A stretch of DNA of 22,932 nt. It comes from JBCBEX01 sp038528235 (GTDB taxonomy: Bacteria; Bacteroidota; Rhodothermia; Rhodothermales; Rubricoccaceae). The notes beneath the pieces were generated by a model. That model saw only the letters and a program-made list of their open reading frames with translations. It was not told the DNA's origin and made no database searches. The DNA is taken from the NCBI GenBank assembly GCA_038528235.1, contig JBCBEX010000071.1:1-22932 (forward strand). Reading direction: 5' to 3'. The translations under genes were made by a program, and so were the position numbers. Positions 7,532 to 13,772 of the stretch are shown here, in pieces (positions within the stretch are counted from its first letter, which is position 1; each line of letters opens with the position of its first letter).

Positions 7532-8071
7532 GTGCTCTCTCTGTCCGCTCGCCTTCTCCTCGCAGCATTTCTGTTTGGATTGCCTCTCGTGGGTTGCTCC
7601 GCACAGGCTCAGGACAGCCTGCGTGTTGACCGGCCTCCGTCGGGCCAACTCAGTGCTGAGCGATTGGCTCAGGTCGCTTCAGACATCCGCTCGCTTCTTG
7701 CTCAGCCGCTTGCGTCCGACGCCGATCAAGCCCGCGAAGGCTTCTTCCAATGGCTTCAAGCGTCCCCGGACGTGTCGGTGTACGCCTGTGCCAACTTCCT
7801 TTACCCGCTCGCTCAGACCGAGAGCCGTCACTCGGTCAAGCTCGTGATCTTCCAACTGCTGGCAAGCGCAGCGCACACAATCGAGAACCCGGACGCGAAC
7901 CCGATTGAGATCACCACAGCCGGGCTGCGTGGCTCGCTCGACGCCTACAACGTGATCGTTGCGACCGAGGGGGAGGACGCACGGGACCCGTTCATGGACT
8001 TTGTCGCATCTATGGCCCCGCGCGAGGACAAGCTTGAGGGCTACGTCCGGGCTACACTCAGCGGATGCTAA
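7532..8071 (+). CDS. Cassette 2 gene: lipoprotein of unknown function
   Basis: The 179-residue product starts with GTG at 7532, 34 nt after the cassette boundary. It has a lipoprotein signal peptide (MLSLSARLLLAAFLFGLPLVGC) with lipobox LVGC and the acylated Cys at residue 22. The mature part is mostly helical (SAERLAQVASDIRSLLAQPL, then FLYPLAQTESRHSVKLVIFQ) with a central YACANFLYPL segment, and should sit in the periplasm on a lipid anchor. No domain is recognised. A lipoprotein fits the known bias of cassette genes for exported or membrane products. The stop lies 25 nt before attC 2. The bases at the stop (GCTAACAACGC, from about 8067) look somewhat like another attC left end but do not pair with this cassette's start. 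Confidence 0.75.
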   Translation: MLSLSARLLLAAFLFGLPLVGCSAQAQDSLRVDRPPSGQLSAERLAQVASDIRSLLAQPLASDADQAREGFFQWLQASPDVSVYACANFLYPLAQTESRHSVKLVIFQLLASAAHTIENPDANPIEITTAGLRGSLDAYNVIVATEGEDARDPFMDFVASMAPREDKLEGYVRATLSGC

Positions 8072-8096
8072 CAACGCTTCTCGCCCGCCGGGTGCC

Positions 8097-8226
8097 GCAG
8101 AACCCGCGGCTGCAGGCCGACCCAGGGCTCCAGCGTCCCCACGTTGTCCGACCGGCTGCGTATCCTGCGCTTTGAACCACCGCCAGCGGTCGTTGCCCTT
8201 CGCGGGTGAGCCGCATTCTGTTAGGC
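8097..8226 (+). repeat. attC-like recombination site 2
   Basis: R'' is GCAGAAC (8097-8103) and the terminal core site is GTTAGGC (8220-8226), a perfect match to the integron core consensus GTTRRRY. The inner arm CGGCTGCAGGCCGACCC faces GGGTGAGCCG on the right. The loop holds a small hairpin, ACCGC CA GCGGT. The right half (8158-8221) is nearly identical to that of site 3 with no gaps. Upstream of R'', GGTGCCGCAGAAC matches the reverse complement of this cassette's start (GTTCTGCTGCACC at 7497) at 12 of 13 positions. Confidence 0.85.
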
Positions 8227-8246
8227 CGCACCTCTCCACCACCTGA

Positions 8247-8873
8247 ATGGATCTGATCGCGCACCCGTTCAGCCCTCTCGTGGTTGCGCCGCCTCTTGCT
8301 GCCGCAGCCATCGTCATGAGCTTGGCGGTCAGGTCGAAGCGGCTTCCGGGACCGGAGCGGGCAACGTGGAGAGCGCGGCTGTTCTGGGCGACTCTCGCGT
8401 TCTGGTCGTGCGGCGCGTTCGCCTCTGCTTGGTTGATCGCTGCTGCACTGGCGGGGCCTCTGGCGGAGGTCGGGGCTATCGCGGCCGGAACTCACATCGC
8501 CTTCTGGTTCACCGCAGCCGCTGCTGCGGCGGTGGGAACGATAGAGGCGATCAAACGAGCAGCACCTGATCCACCTCGTGATACGTCCGAGGCTGACGAG
8601 GACTACGATCCGGCCGGTCTGTTCGAGCCGAGCCTTCGGGGCCGCCTGATGATGGTAGGCGTAACCATCGGTTGCTTCCTCATCGGGTTCATTCCCGAGA
8701 CGTGGTACACTTTCGCCAGTTGGAGCTACCTCGCCGCGCACGTTTTCGCGCTGGCGATCTTCGCTAACTACATCTTCGACGGCCGCCCCGGCACTCTTGC
8801 CAAAATCAAGCAGGAGCCCTCAGAAACGCCGGTGCGGCCTAACCCACGGCTGCACGCCGACGAAGGGCTCTAG
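8247..8873 (+). CDS. Cassette 3 gene: five-TM membrane protein, unknown function
   Basis: The 208-residue product starts at ATG 8247, 27 nt after the cassette boundary. Hydrophobic segments fall at about residues 10-28, 44-69, 76-98, 133-151 and 157-176. An acidic loop (RDTSEADEDYDPAGLFEPS, 111-129) separates the first three from the last two. A basic C-terminal tail follows. The final residues (VRPNPRLHADEGL) are read from attC 3 and probably carry no function. I recognise no family. The gene lies on the same strand as the other cassette genes, and no promoter motif could be identified in the 20-odd bases between boundary and start. Expression may depend on upstream transcription. Confidence 0.75.
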   Translation: MDLIAHPFSPLVVAPPLAAAAIVMSLAVRSKRLPGPERATWRARLFWATLAFWSCGAFASAWLIAAALAGPLAEVGAIAAGTHIAFWFTAAAAAAVGTIEAIKRAAPDPPRDTSEADEDYDPAGLFEPSLRGRLMMVGVTIGCFLIGFIPETWYTFASWSYLAAHVFALAIFANYIFDGRPGTLAKIKQEPSETPVRPNPRLHADEGL

Positions 8874-8966
8874 CGTTCTCGCGTCGTCCGACCTCCCGCG
8901 TATCCTGCGCTCCGAACTACCGCCAGCGGTCATTGCCCTTCGCGGGTGAGCCGTAAACTGTTGCTG
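8837..8966 (+). repeat. attC-like recombination site 3 (last in array)
   Basis: R'' is GCCTAAC (8837-8843), a perfect match to consensus RYYYAAC. With its extension, GGTGCGGCCTAAC equals the reverse complement of this cassette's own start (8220-8232) at all 13 positions. The arms are AACCCACGGCTGCACGCCG with CGAAGGG on the left and, in reverse complement, AACAGTTTACGGCTCACC with CGCGAAGGG on the right. The right boundary is GTTGCTG at 8960-8966. Its TTGCTG does not match R'', as expected where the array meets non-cassette DNA. The stop codon of the GAF gene begins at the very next base. Confidence 0.85.
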
Positions 8967-11456
8967 CTACCCTGCCTCCGTCGCTACGTTGGCAGGCACT
9001 TGGAGCGCATTCGCAACGGCGCGCACGAGGGCGACCGGATCGTCGGGGAGCGCGTCGCCGGAGTGGGCGGGCGGCGTGGCGGCGATGGCGACGCGGAGCG
9101 CGTGGAGGCCGCGCACGCCCTGCATGTCGGCCAGGTCGAGGTCTTCGATCGCCTCCTCGATGTAGCCGAGGTGGCGGAGGTAGCCGAGGTACTGGAGATA
9201 CTCCTCCCGCTCGGCGCGATTCGAGTAGACGACGGCGATCTGGCCGGGCTGCGTGAGCCGCTCGCCCGTGCCCGCCACCGTCGCCTTGTCGATCCGCTTC
9301 TTGACGATGGCGTAGCGGACGTTGTAGGCCCCGTCGATGTCGAACTGCTTCTCGTCGGGGCGGAAGCGGATGGCGAGCGGGTTGTGCTGCGCGAGGATGA
9401 GGTGCGCCACGCGGAGCGCGAGCGGCATCTGGGCAAGCACGGCGTCGAGCGCCCAGCCGACGCTGCACGTCGTCATGAGCTGCCAGAGGCGCAGGTTCTG
9501 GAGGTCGAGCGGCGTGAAGGTGCTGTCTTCGAGGAGCGACGTGCCCGCATACATCGTGTAGTCGACGCCGTCGGTCTTGTACTTCTCGAAGAAGTGCGGG
9601 ACGAGGCGTTGCGCCCATACCTGCTGCCGGTCGAGCACGTCGGCGACCGTGTCGTTGATGAGCGTGACCGAGTCCTCGTAGCGCTTGCGCTCGCGGTAGA
9701 GGACGCCCACCTTCGGGTCGAGTGCGTCGCGGTAGGCGGTCACAGCCTGCGCGGCCTCCTCGCTGCGGGCGGCCAGCACGTCGAGGTGCGGCTCCACCTC
9801 GGCGTGGAGGAACGTCACTGCGTTCGACTCGTCGCCCACGTTGGGGCGTTCGCGGTCGAGTGCGTCGAGGGCCTGCTCGATGCGATAGGCCAGGAGGTCA
9901 AAGGCTGGAGCAGGATGGCCAGCCTGCGCGGCGCGGAGCACGGCACGGGCGAGCGTCAGCTGTTCGCGGCTGTCGGTGCGGATCGCCTCGACGCGCGCCT
10001 CCGACGAACCGCGGATGTCAGACTGCCCGTAGAGCGCGTGGACGTTGTCGAACGCGATGGACGCCAGGCGTGGCTGCTCGCCCGCCGCCTGCTGCTTCAG
10101 CATCGACCGTGCTGCCTTCAGGAAGCGCCACTCGACCGACGGGTGGATGGCGGTGTACTGCTGCTTGATGAGTGCCTGGAGCCGGTTTGCCTCGGCGTCG
10201 CCGTTGCGCTTGAGCGCGCTCGCGAAGAGCGTCGCGATCTCCTCGATCTCGCGGACGTTGAGCGCCGAGAGCACGCTGGGCCTCGCGGAGCCGAGTTCGA
10301 GGAAGCCCACAAACTCATCGCCCACCCGTAGCGGAGCCACCACGAGAGTGCGGTAGCCTACCTCGGCGAGCGTCTGGCCAATCACCGAGCACGTCCGCTG
10401 CTGCAGGTCGTCGATGATGACCGGGGCCGTGCGCGCCTCGCTGTAGAAGGACGAGGTCCAGGCCTCGACATGTGTGGCGTTCTGCGCACAGATCCCGCAG
10501 GCGTCGCCGAGCAGCAGGCTCCGCCCGACGGGCTCGCCGTGGCGGACGCCGTTGGCGCTGGGCCGTGCGAGGCGGAGCACGCCCAAATCAAGGTCGGGCT
10601 GCCTGAAGACGGTGCGCAGGCGCTGCTCCAGGTGCTCGATGGCGCCGGGGCCGGCCATGGCGTCGGCTTCCACGAGGTCGCGGCGGAGTGCCGAGAGTTC
10701 CTCGGTCATCGTGACCTCGGCCGCCTCCATCACCGCGAAGCCGCGTAGCGTGTAGTGCTCGGGCGGCAGCGTCTCGGTCCAGCGGTCGAGGTCGGTGCGG
10801 TCGGCGAGCAGCGGACGTAGTACGTCGTCGGGTAGCGCTGCGGGGGCAGCGTCGGCCTTCACCACCTCGCAGAAGCGCGTGTCGAAGCGGAGTTGAAAGT
10901 GGCGCGGCAGGCCGGTCGGGTCGTCGGGGTCGACCAGCGTGACCGCGAACGGCACCATCTGGGCGTCAGCCCCGTACGCCTCGGTGAGGATGTAGTCGTA
11001 GGCCTTGAAGACGTGTTTGCTCGCCATGCCCGGCTCACTGAGGAAGGCCAGCAGCGCGTCTACCAACCCGAGCCGCCGCGCCGTAGGCGTCTCGAAGAAC
11101 GGGGCCAGGGCGAAGGGCGGGATCGCGAACGCGAGGCGGCCCTCCAGCCAGCCCGACGGGATGAGCGCGCTCATGAGCGCCTGCACGAGGTCGCCGTGCT
11201 CTCGCAACACCGCCGGGTCTTCGATGTCACCGAGCAGCGCCGGCGTCGCCTCCACGGCCTCCACCAGCGCACGGGCCTGCTCGGCTTCGAAGCCGGCGGC
11301 CTCGTCGGCACGAGCACGCCAGAAGTCGAGCAGCCCGTCGAGGCTCAGCACCCGTCGGAACGGGAAGTCATCCCCGAGGCCGGGGGCGGCCTGCGGGGCT
11401 GTACCGGGCAACGGTACCGAAATGAGCGGGTCGGAGAGCGTAGCAGTCGAGGCCAT
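8967..11456 (-). CDS. GAF-domain protein
   Basis: This is a soluble protein of 829 residues. A single GAF sensory domain is recognisable at about residues 270-415 (IEHLEQRLRTVF to FVGFLELGS and the following helix). It contains a Cys-rich pair of turns, GDACGICAQNATHVEAW, that could be part of a ligand or metal site. The N-terminal ~250 residues and the C-terminal ~400 residues are mostly helical and unassigned. The C-terminal part holds FDIDGAYNVRYAIVKKRIDKA and ends in VATEAG. No histidine kinase, GGDEF or DNA-binding output domain is seen. Similar long single-GAF proteins occur in Bacteroidota. No transmembrane segment is present. The start at 11456 has no Shine-Dalgarno. The gene lies 94 nt after the sugar kinase gene and may be cotranscribed with it. 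The cassette array abuts its stop codon. Confidence 0.85.
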   Translation of the reverse strand: MASTATLSDPLISVPLPGTAPQAAPGLGDDFPFRRVLSLDGLLDFWRARADEAAGFEAEQARALVEAVEATPALLGDIEDPAVLREHGDLVQALMSALIPSGWLEGRLAFAIPPFALAPFFETPTARRLGLVDALLAFLSEPGMASKHVFKAYDYILTEAYGADAQMVPFAVTLVDPDDPTGLPRHFQLRFDTRFCEVVKADAAPAALPDDVLRPLLADRTDLDRWTETLPPEHYTLRGFAVMEAAEVTMTEELSALRRDLVEADAMAGPGAIEHLEQRLRTVFRQPDLDLGVLRLARPSANGVRHGEPVGRSLLLGDACGICAQNATHVEAWTSSFYSEARTAPVIIDDLQQRTCSVIGQTLAEVGYRTLVVAPLRVGDEFVGFLELGSARPSVLSALNVREIEEIATLFASALKRNGDAEANRLQALIKQQYTAIHPSVEWRFLKAARSMLKQQAAGEQPRLASIAFDNVHALYGQSDIRGSSEARVEAIRTDSREQLTLARAVLRAAQAGHPAPAFDLLAYRIEQALDALDRERPNVGDESNAVTFLHAEVEPHLDVLAARSEEAAQAVTAYRDALDPKVGVLYRERKRYEDSVTLINDTVADVLDRQQVWAQRLVPHFFEKYKTDGVDYTMYAGTSLLEDSTFTPLDLQNLRLWQLMTTCSVGWALDAVLAQMPLALRVAHLILAQHNPLAIRFRPDEKQFDIDGAYNVRYAIVKKRIDKATVAGTGERLTQPGQIAVVYSNRAEREEYLQYLGYLRHLGYIEEAIEDLDLADMQGVRGLHALRVAIAATPPAHSGDALPDDPVALVRAVANALQVPANVATEAG

Positions 11457-11550
11457 GCGAGCGTCGGACGAGTGCGCGGTGCTAGGGGCCCTGTGGCACG
11501 TCCGATACGCTCAGGGGATCCGCGCTGACCCGAACGGCCCGCCGACGAGG

Positions 11551-12477
11551 CTATCCCACCAGGATGCCTTCGGGGATGGCGCAGAGGCGGTGGAAGTCGG
11601 CCACGCGCGCGTCGATTTCGTCGCGGGTGAGCACCATCAGCCGCTCGGGGCCGAGCGCCTCCACGCAGAACGACGCCACCACGCTGCCCATCACGATGGC
11701 CTGCTTCATGGTGGTCGTGTCGAGGGTCGCTTGCCCGGCGAGGTAGCCCGCGAAGCCACCGAGGAACGCGTCGCCCGCACCCGTGGGGTCGTAGACGTCT
11801 TCGAGCGGGTACGCCGGGGCGGCGAAGACCTCATCGCCCGCGAAGAGGAGCGCGCCGTGTTCGCCCTTCTTCACCACGAGCGTCTGCGGCCCGAGGGCCT
11901 GCACCTGGCGCGCGGCCTTGATCAGGTTCGACTCGCCCGCAAGCTGGCGCACCTCGGCGTCGTTGATCACGAGCACGTCTACGCGGCGGAGCGTCTCCGC
12001 GAGCGCGTCGGGCGTGCTCTCGATCCAGAAGTTCATCGTGTCCGCGATCACGAGATCGGCGTCCGGCACCTGGTCCATGACCTTCTGCTGGACAGTCGGG
12101 TCGAGGTTGCCGAGGCAGACGATGCGGCGGCTCTGGTAGGCCTCCGGCACGACGGGGTCGAACGTCGCGAGGACGTTGAGCTGCGTGTCGAGCGTGTCGC
12201 GGTTGTTGAGGTCGTAGTGGTAGCGTCCCGCCCAGAAGAACGTCTTGCCATCCGGCTCGATGACGAGGCCCTCGGTGCCGATGCCGCGCTCCTGGAGTTC
12301 GATGATGTACGCCTCCGGGAAGTCGCCCCCAACGACGGCCACAAGGCCGACCTCGTCGGCGAGGAAGCGGGCGGCGAGCGTGAGGTAGGTCGCCGAGCCG
12401 CCGAGGATGCGGTCGGTCTGGGCGAAGGGCGTCTCGATGGCGTCGAAGGCGACGGTGCCGACGGCGACGATGCTCAT
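11551..12477 (-). CDS. PfkB-family carbohydrate or nucleoside kinase
   Basis: This cytosolic kinase of 308 residues belongs to the ribokinase/PfkB family and transfers phosphate from ATP to a sugar or nucleoside hydroxyl. It has the N-terminal substrate-side pattern (GGSATYLTLAARFL, residues 26-40), the middle VINDAEVRQL and VVKKGEHGAL, and the C-terminal PfkB signature DPTGAGDAFLGGFAGYL, with D230 at the start of the motif and catalytic base D236. The length is normal for the family. The substrate is unknown; the FWAGRYHYDLNNRDT stretch in the lid region may help define it. The ATG at 12477 starts directly with the first beta strand (MSIVAVGTVAFDAIET). A good Bacteroidota-type promoter lies 70 nt upstream, so the transcript begins here and probably continues into the GAF gene. 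Confidence 0.93.
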   Translation of the reverse strand: MSIVAVGTVAFDAIETPFAQTDRILGGSATYLTLAARFLADEVGLVAVVGGDFPEAYIIELQERGIGTEGLVIEPDGKTFFWAGRYHYDLNNRDTLDTQLNVLATFDPVVPEAYQSRRIVCLGNLDPTVQQKVMDQVPDADLVIADTMNFWIESTPDALAETLRRVDVLVINDAEVRQLAGESNLIKAARQVQALGPQTLVVKKGEHGALLFAGDEVFAAPAYPLEDVYDPTGAGDAFLGGFAGYLAGQATLDTTTMKQAIVMGSVVASFCVEALGPERLMVLTRDEIDARVADFHRLCAIPEGILVG

Positions 12478-12546
12478 GGTGTCGTAGGTCGAGGGTGGTA
12501 GGTCGCAGGTCGGTCCCGGACCGGGGCGCGGAACCCCAAAACAGCG

Positions 12547-12575
12547 CCAAAATAGCCGGATGGCAGACTCGGCAA
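12547..12575 (-). promoter_or_regulatory. Bacteroidota-type promoter for the PfkB gene
   Basis: Read on the minus strand, TTG (12575-12573), an 18-nt spacer and TATTTTGG (12554-12547) match the Bacteroidota housekeeping pattern TTG-N17-23-TANNTTTG at all but one fixed position. It lies about 70 nt before the ATG at 12477 and just downstream of the terminator of the preceding gene. Confidence 0.6.
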
Positions 12576-12646
12576 CGTGATTTTTGGGCAGAGAGCCCCG
12601 TTGCCCGTATTCGGCACCCCTCTCGGGCTCGGCGCCCCAATAAGAA

Positions 12647-12674
12647 AGGCGGCAGCGCTGGGACGCTGCCGCCT
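12647..12674 (-). terminator. Intrinsic terminator of the DUF883-like gene
   Basis: AGGCGGCAGCG (12647-12657) and CGCTGCCGCCT (12664-12674) form a perfect 11-bp GC-rich stem with a 6-nt loop. On the minus strand the stem is followed by TTCTTATT. It lies about 70 nt downstream of the stop at 12743, so it should end that transcript before the PfkB promoter. Confidence 0.75.
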
Positions 12675-12742
12675 ACCTAGGCGAAGGATGCTCCGCCGGA
12701 TCGCAGAGGCGAACCGGACGCCAGAACCAAGCCGAAGGCCTG

Positions 12743-13390
12743 CTACTTCTTGAGCTTGTCGAACCAGTCGTCGGCCTTCTTCGCGACGACGCCCAGCACG
12801 GCAGCCTTGACGGCGTCCGCGACCACGTCGGCGAAGTCTTTGGCCTTCTCGTAGCCCTCCTCGGCGCGCTCGGCCGCCACCTCGGCCACGTCGCCAAACT
12901 TCTCGCCGGCGTCCTGGAGGCGCTCGCGCAGCACGTCGCCGGCGTCGCTAGCCGCCGCGCTGCCCTTGGCCGCCATCACGCGGCCTTTCTCGGCTGCGGT
13001 CGTGCCGCGCTTGGCGATCTCGTCGCCGAGTTCGCGGGCCCGCGCCTCGACGCGCTCGGTGAGCGAGGGCGGCGGCGGCGCCTTGAAGGCGCCCGAGAGC
13101 ACGCGGCCGAGCGTCAGGCCCACGCCAACGGCGGCGGTGACGGCCAACGCCGGGTGGTCTTCGATCCAGGTGCGCGTGCGCGTGAGCCAGTCCTGCGAGG
13201 CGGGCTCGGGCAGCGAGTAGGTCGGCACCGTGAACGAGGGCGACGGCGGCGGGATGCTCGGGCTCGGCGGCGGGGTCGGCTTCGGTGTAGCCGCTGCGGG
13301 CGTCGTGGCTGCAGGCGTCGTGGCTGCGGACGCGGTAGCGTCGTGGCCGGTGTCGGCGCTGGCGTCGGTGTTGGGGGCGTCGGTGCTCAT
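12743..13390 (-). CDS. DUF883/YtxH-like membrane-anchored helical protein
   Basis: With the start at 13390 (MSTDAPNTDASADTG) the product has 215 residues. Residues 1-60 are Ala/Thr/Pro-rich and disordered, including PKPTPPPSPSIPPPSPS. Residues 68-80 (LTRTRTWIEDHP) lead into a short glycine-rich hydrophobic segment, ALAVTAAVGVGLTLGRVLSG (81-100). This matches the membrane-binding motif of the DUF883/ElaB/YqjD family. Residues 109-215 are amphipathic helices rich in Ala, Glu and Lys (RARELGDEIAKRGTTAAEKG) that resemble YtxH or apolipoprotein-like stress proteins. A longer frame to 13774 runs into the divergent promoter region and has no protein character. A role in membrane association or stress is possible, but no function is proven. 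The gene has its own terminator and is divergent from the TPR operon. Confidence 0.75.
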   Translation of the reverse strand: MSTDAPNTDASADTGHDATASAATTPAATTPAAATPKPTPPPSPSIPPPSPSFTVPTYSLPEPASQDWLTRTRTWIEDHPALAVTAAVGVGLTLGRVLSGAFKAPPPPSLTERVEARARELGDEIAKRGTTAAEKGRVMAAKGSAAASDAGDVLRERLQDAGEKFGDVAEVAAERAEEGYEKAKDFADVVADAVKAAVLGVVAKKADDWFDKLKK

Positions 13391-13772
13391 AGCAGACAAG
13401 CTGGATGCGATAATGGACAGGAAGGGACGTGCGCTCGCGACGACATGAACGTAGTCGTGCCCGCAGCGACAGCAGGACGGGCTCTCCGGGAACGGCACGG
13501 GCCGGCGGAGACTGCGACGGACGAACGAGAGGCTGTGCCGAGGGTGAGCGTATACAACGTGCGCCGCCCCCCGCGTTGTTTCGATGGGCTCGGCGGGCCT
13601 TGGCACGGGGTGCAACCTCCACAAGGTCTTTGCCGAACTGTCCGCCCGAAGCGCCGAAAACCTCCTCGGTATTTTTCCTGCGGGCCGCAACGGCCCTGTT
13701 TTTGAGGTCACGGCCTCGGCGCCCCCTGCCCGCCCCCTGCCGTGCCCCGCCCGACCGCCGCCTCGCCTGCCC
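13391..13772. other. 382-nt divergent intergenic region with a small hairpin
   Basis: This region lies between divergent genes and must hold both promoters. I found no gene. At 13682-13696, GGGCCG CAA CGGCCC forms a compact hairpin followed on the plus strand by TGTTTTTG. That can be read either as a weak intrinsic terminator or attenuator 70 nt before the TPR gene, or as a promoter -7 element (TGTTTTTG against TANNTTTG) lying beside a hairpin. I could not find a convincing TTG at the right spacing. Confidence 0.4.

Larger units (their letters stand above)
6828..8960 (+). mobile_element. Integron-type array of three gene cassettes without integrase (CALIN-like)
   Basis: There are three tandem units: 6828-7497, 7498-8220 and 8221-8960 (670, 723 and 740 nt). 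Each holds one plus-strand gene followed by a ~130-nt attC-like site. Boundaries are at G|TT. The first bases of each cassette are the reverse complement of the R'' arm of its own attC: GTTCTAC at 6827 with GTAGAAC at 7375, GTTCTGC at 7497 with GCAGAAC at 8097, and GTTAGGC at 8220 with GCCTAAC at 8837. The match extends to 12-13 nt in each case. This is what integron cassettes show, because in the circular form R'' and R' belong to one palindromic site. No integrase gene lies in the window. The flanks are the MFS intergenic region and the GAF gene end. Confidence 0.85.

Noticed and set aside
7679..8317. Minus-strand frames through cassette 2 and attC 2
   Set aside because: Arg/Gly-rich shadows that run straight through the recombination site.
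8946..10331. 461-codon plus-strand frame opposite the GAF gene
   Set aside because: Antisense shadow; the minus strand encodes a coherent GAF protein.
11005..12501. 498-codon plus-strand frame opposite the GAF start and the PfkB gene
   Set aside because: Spans two real genes and their gap; composition is typical of an antisense GC frame.
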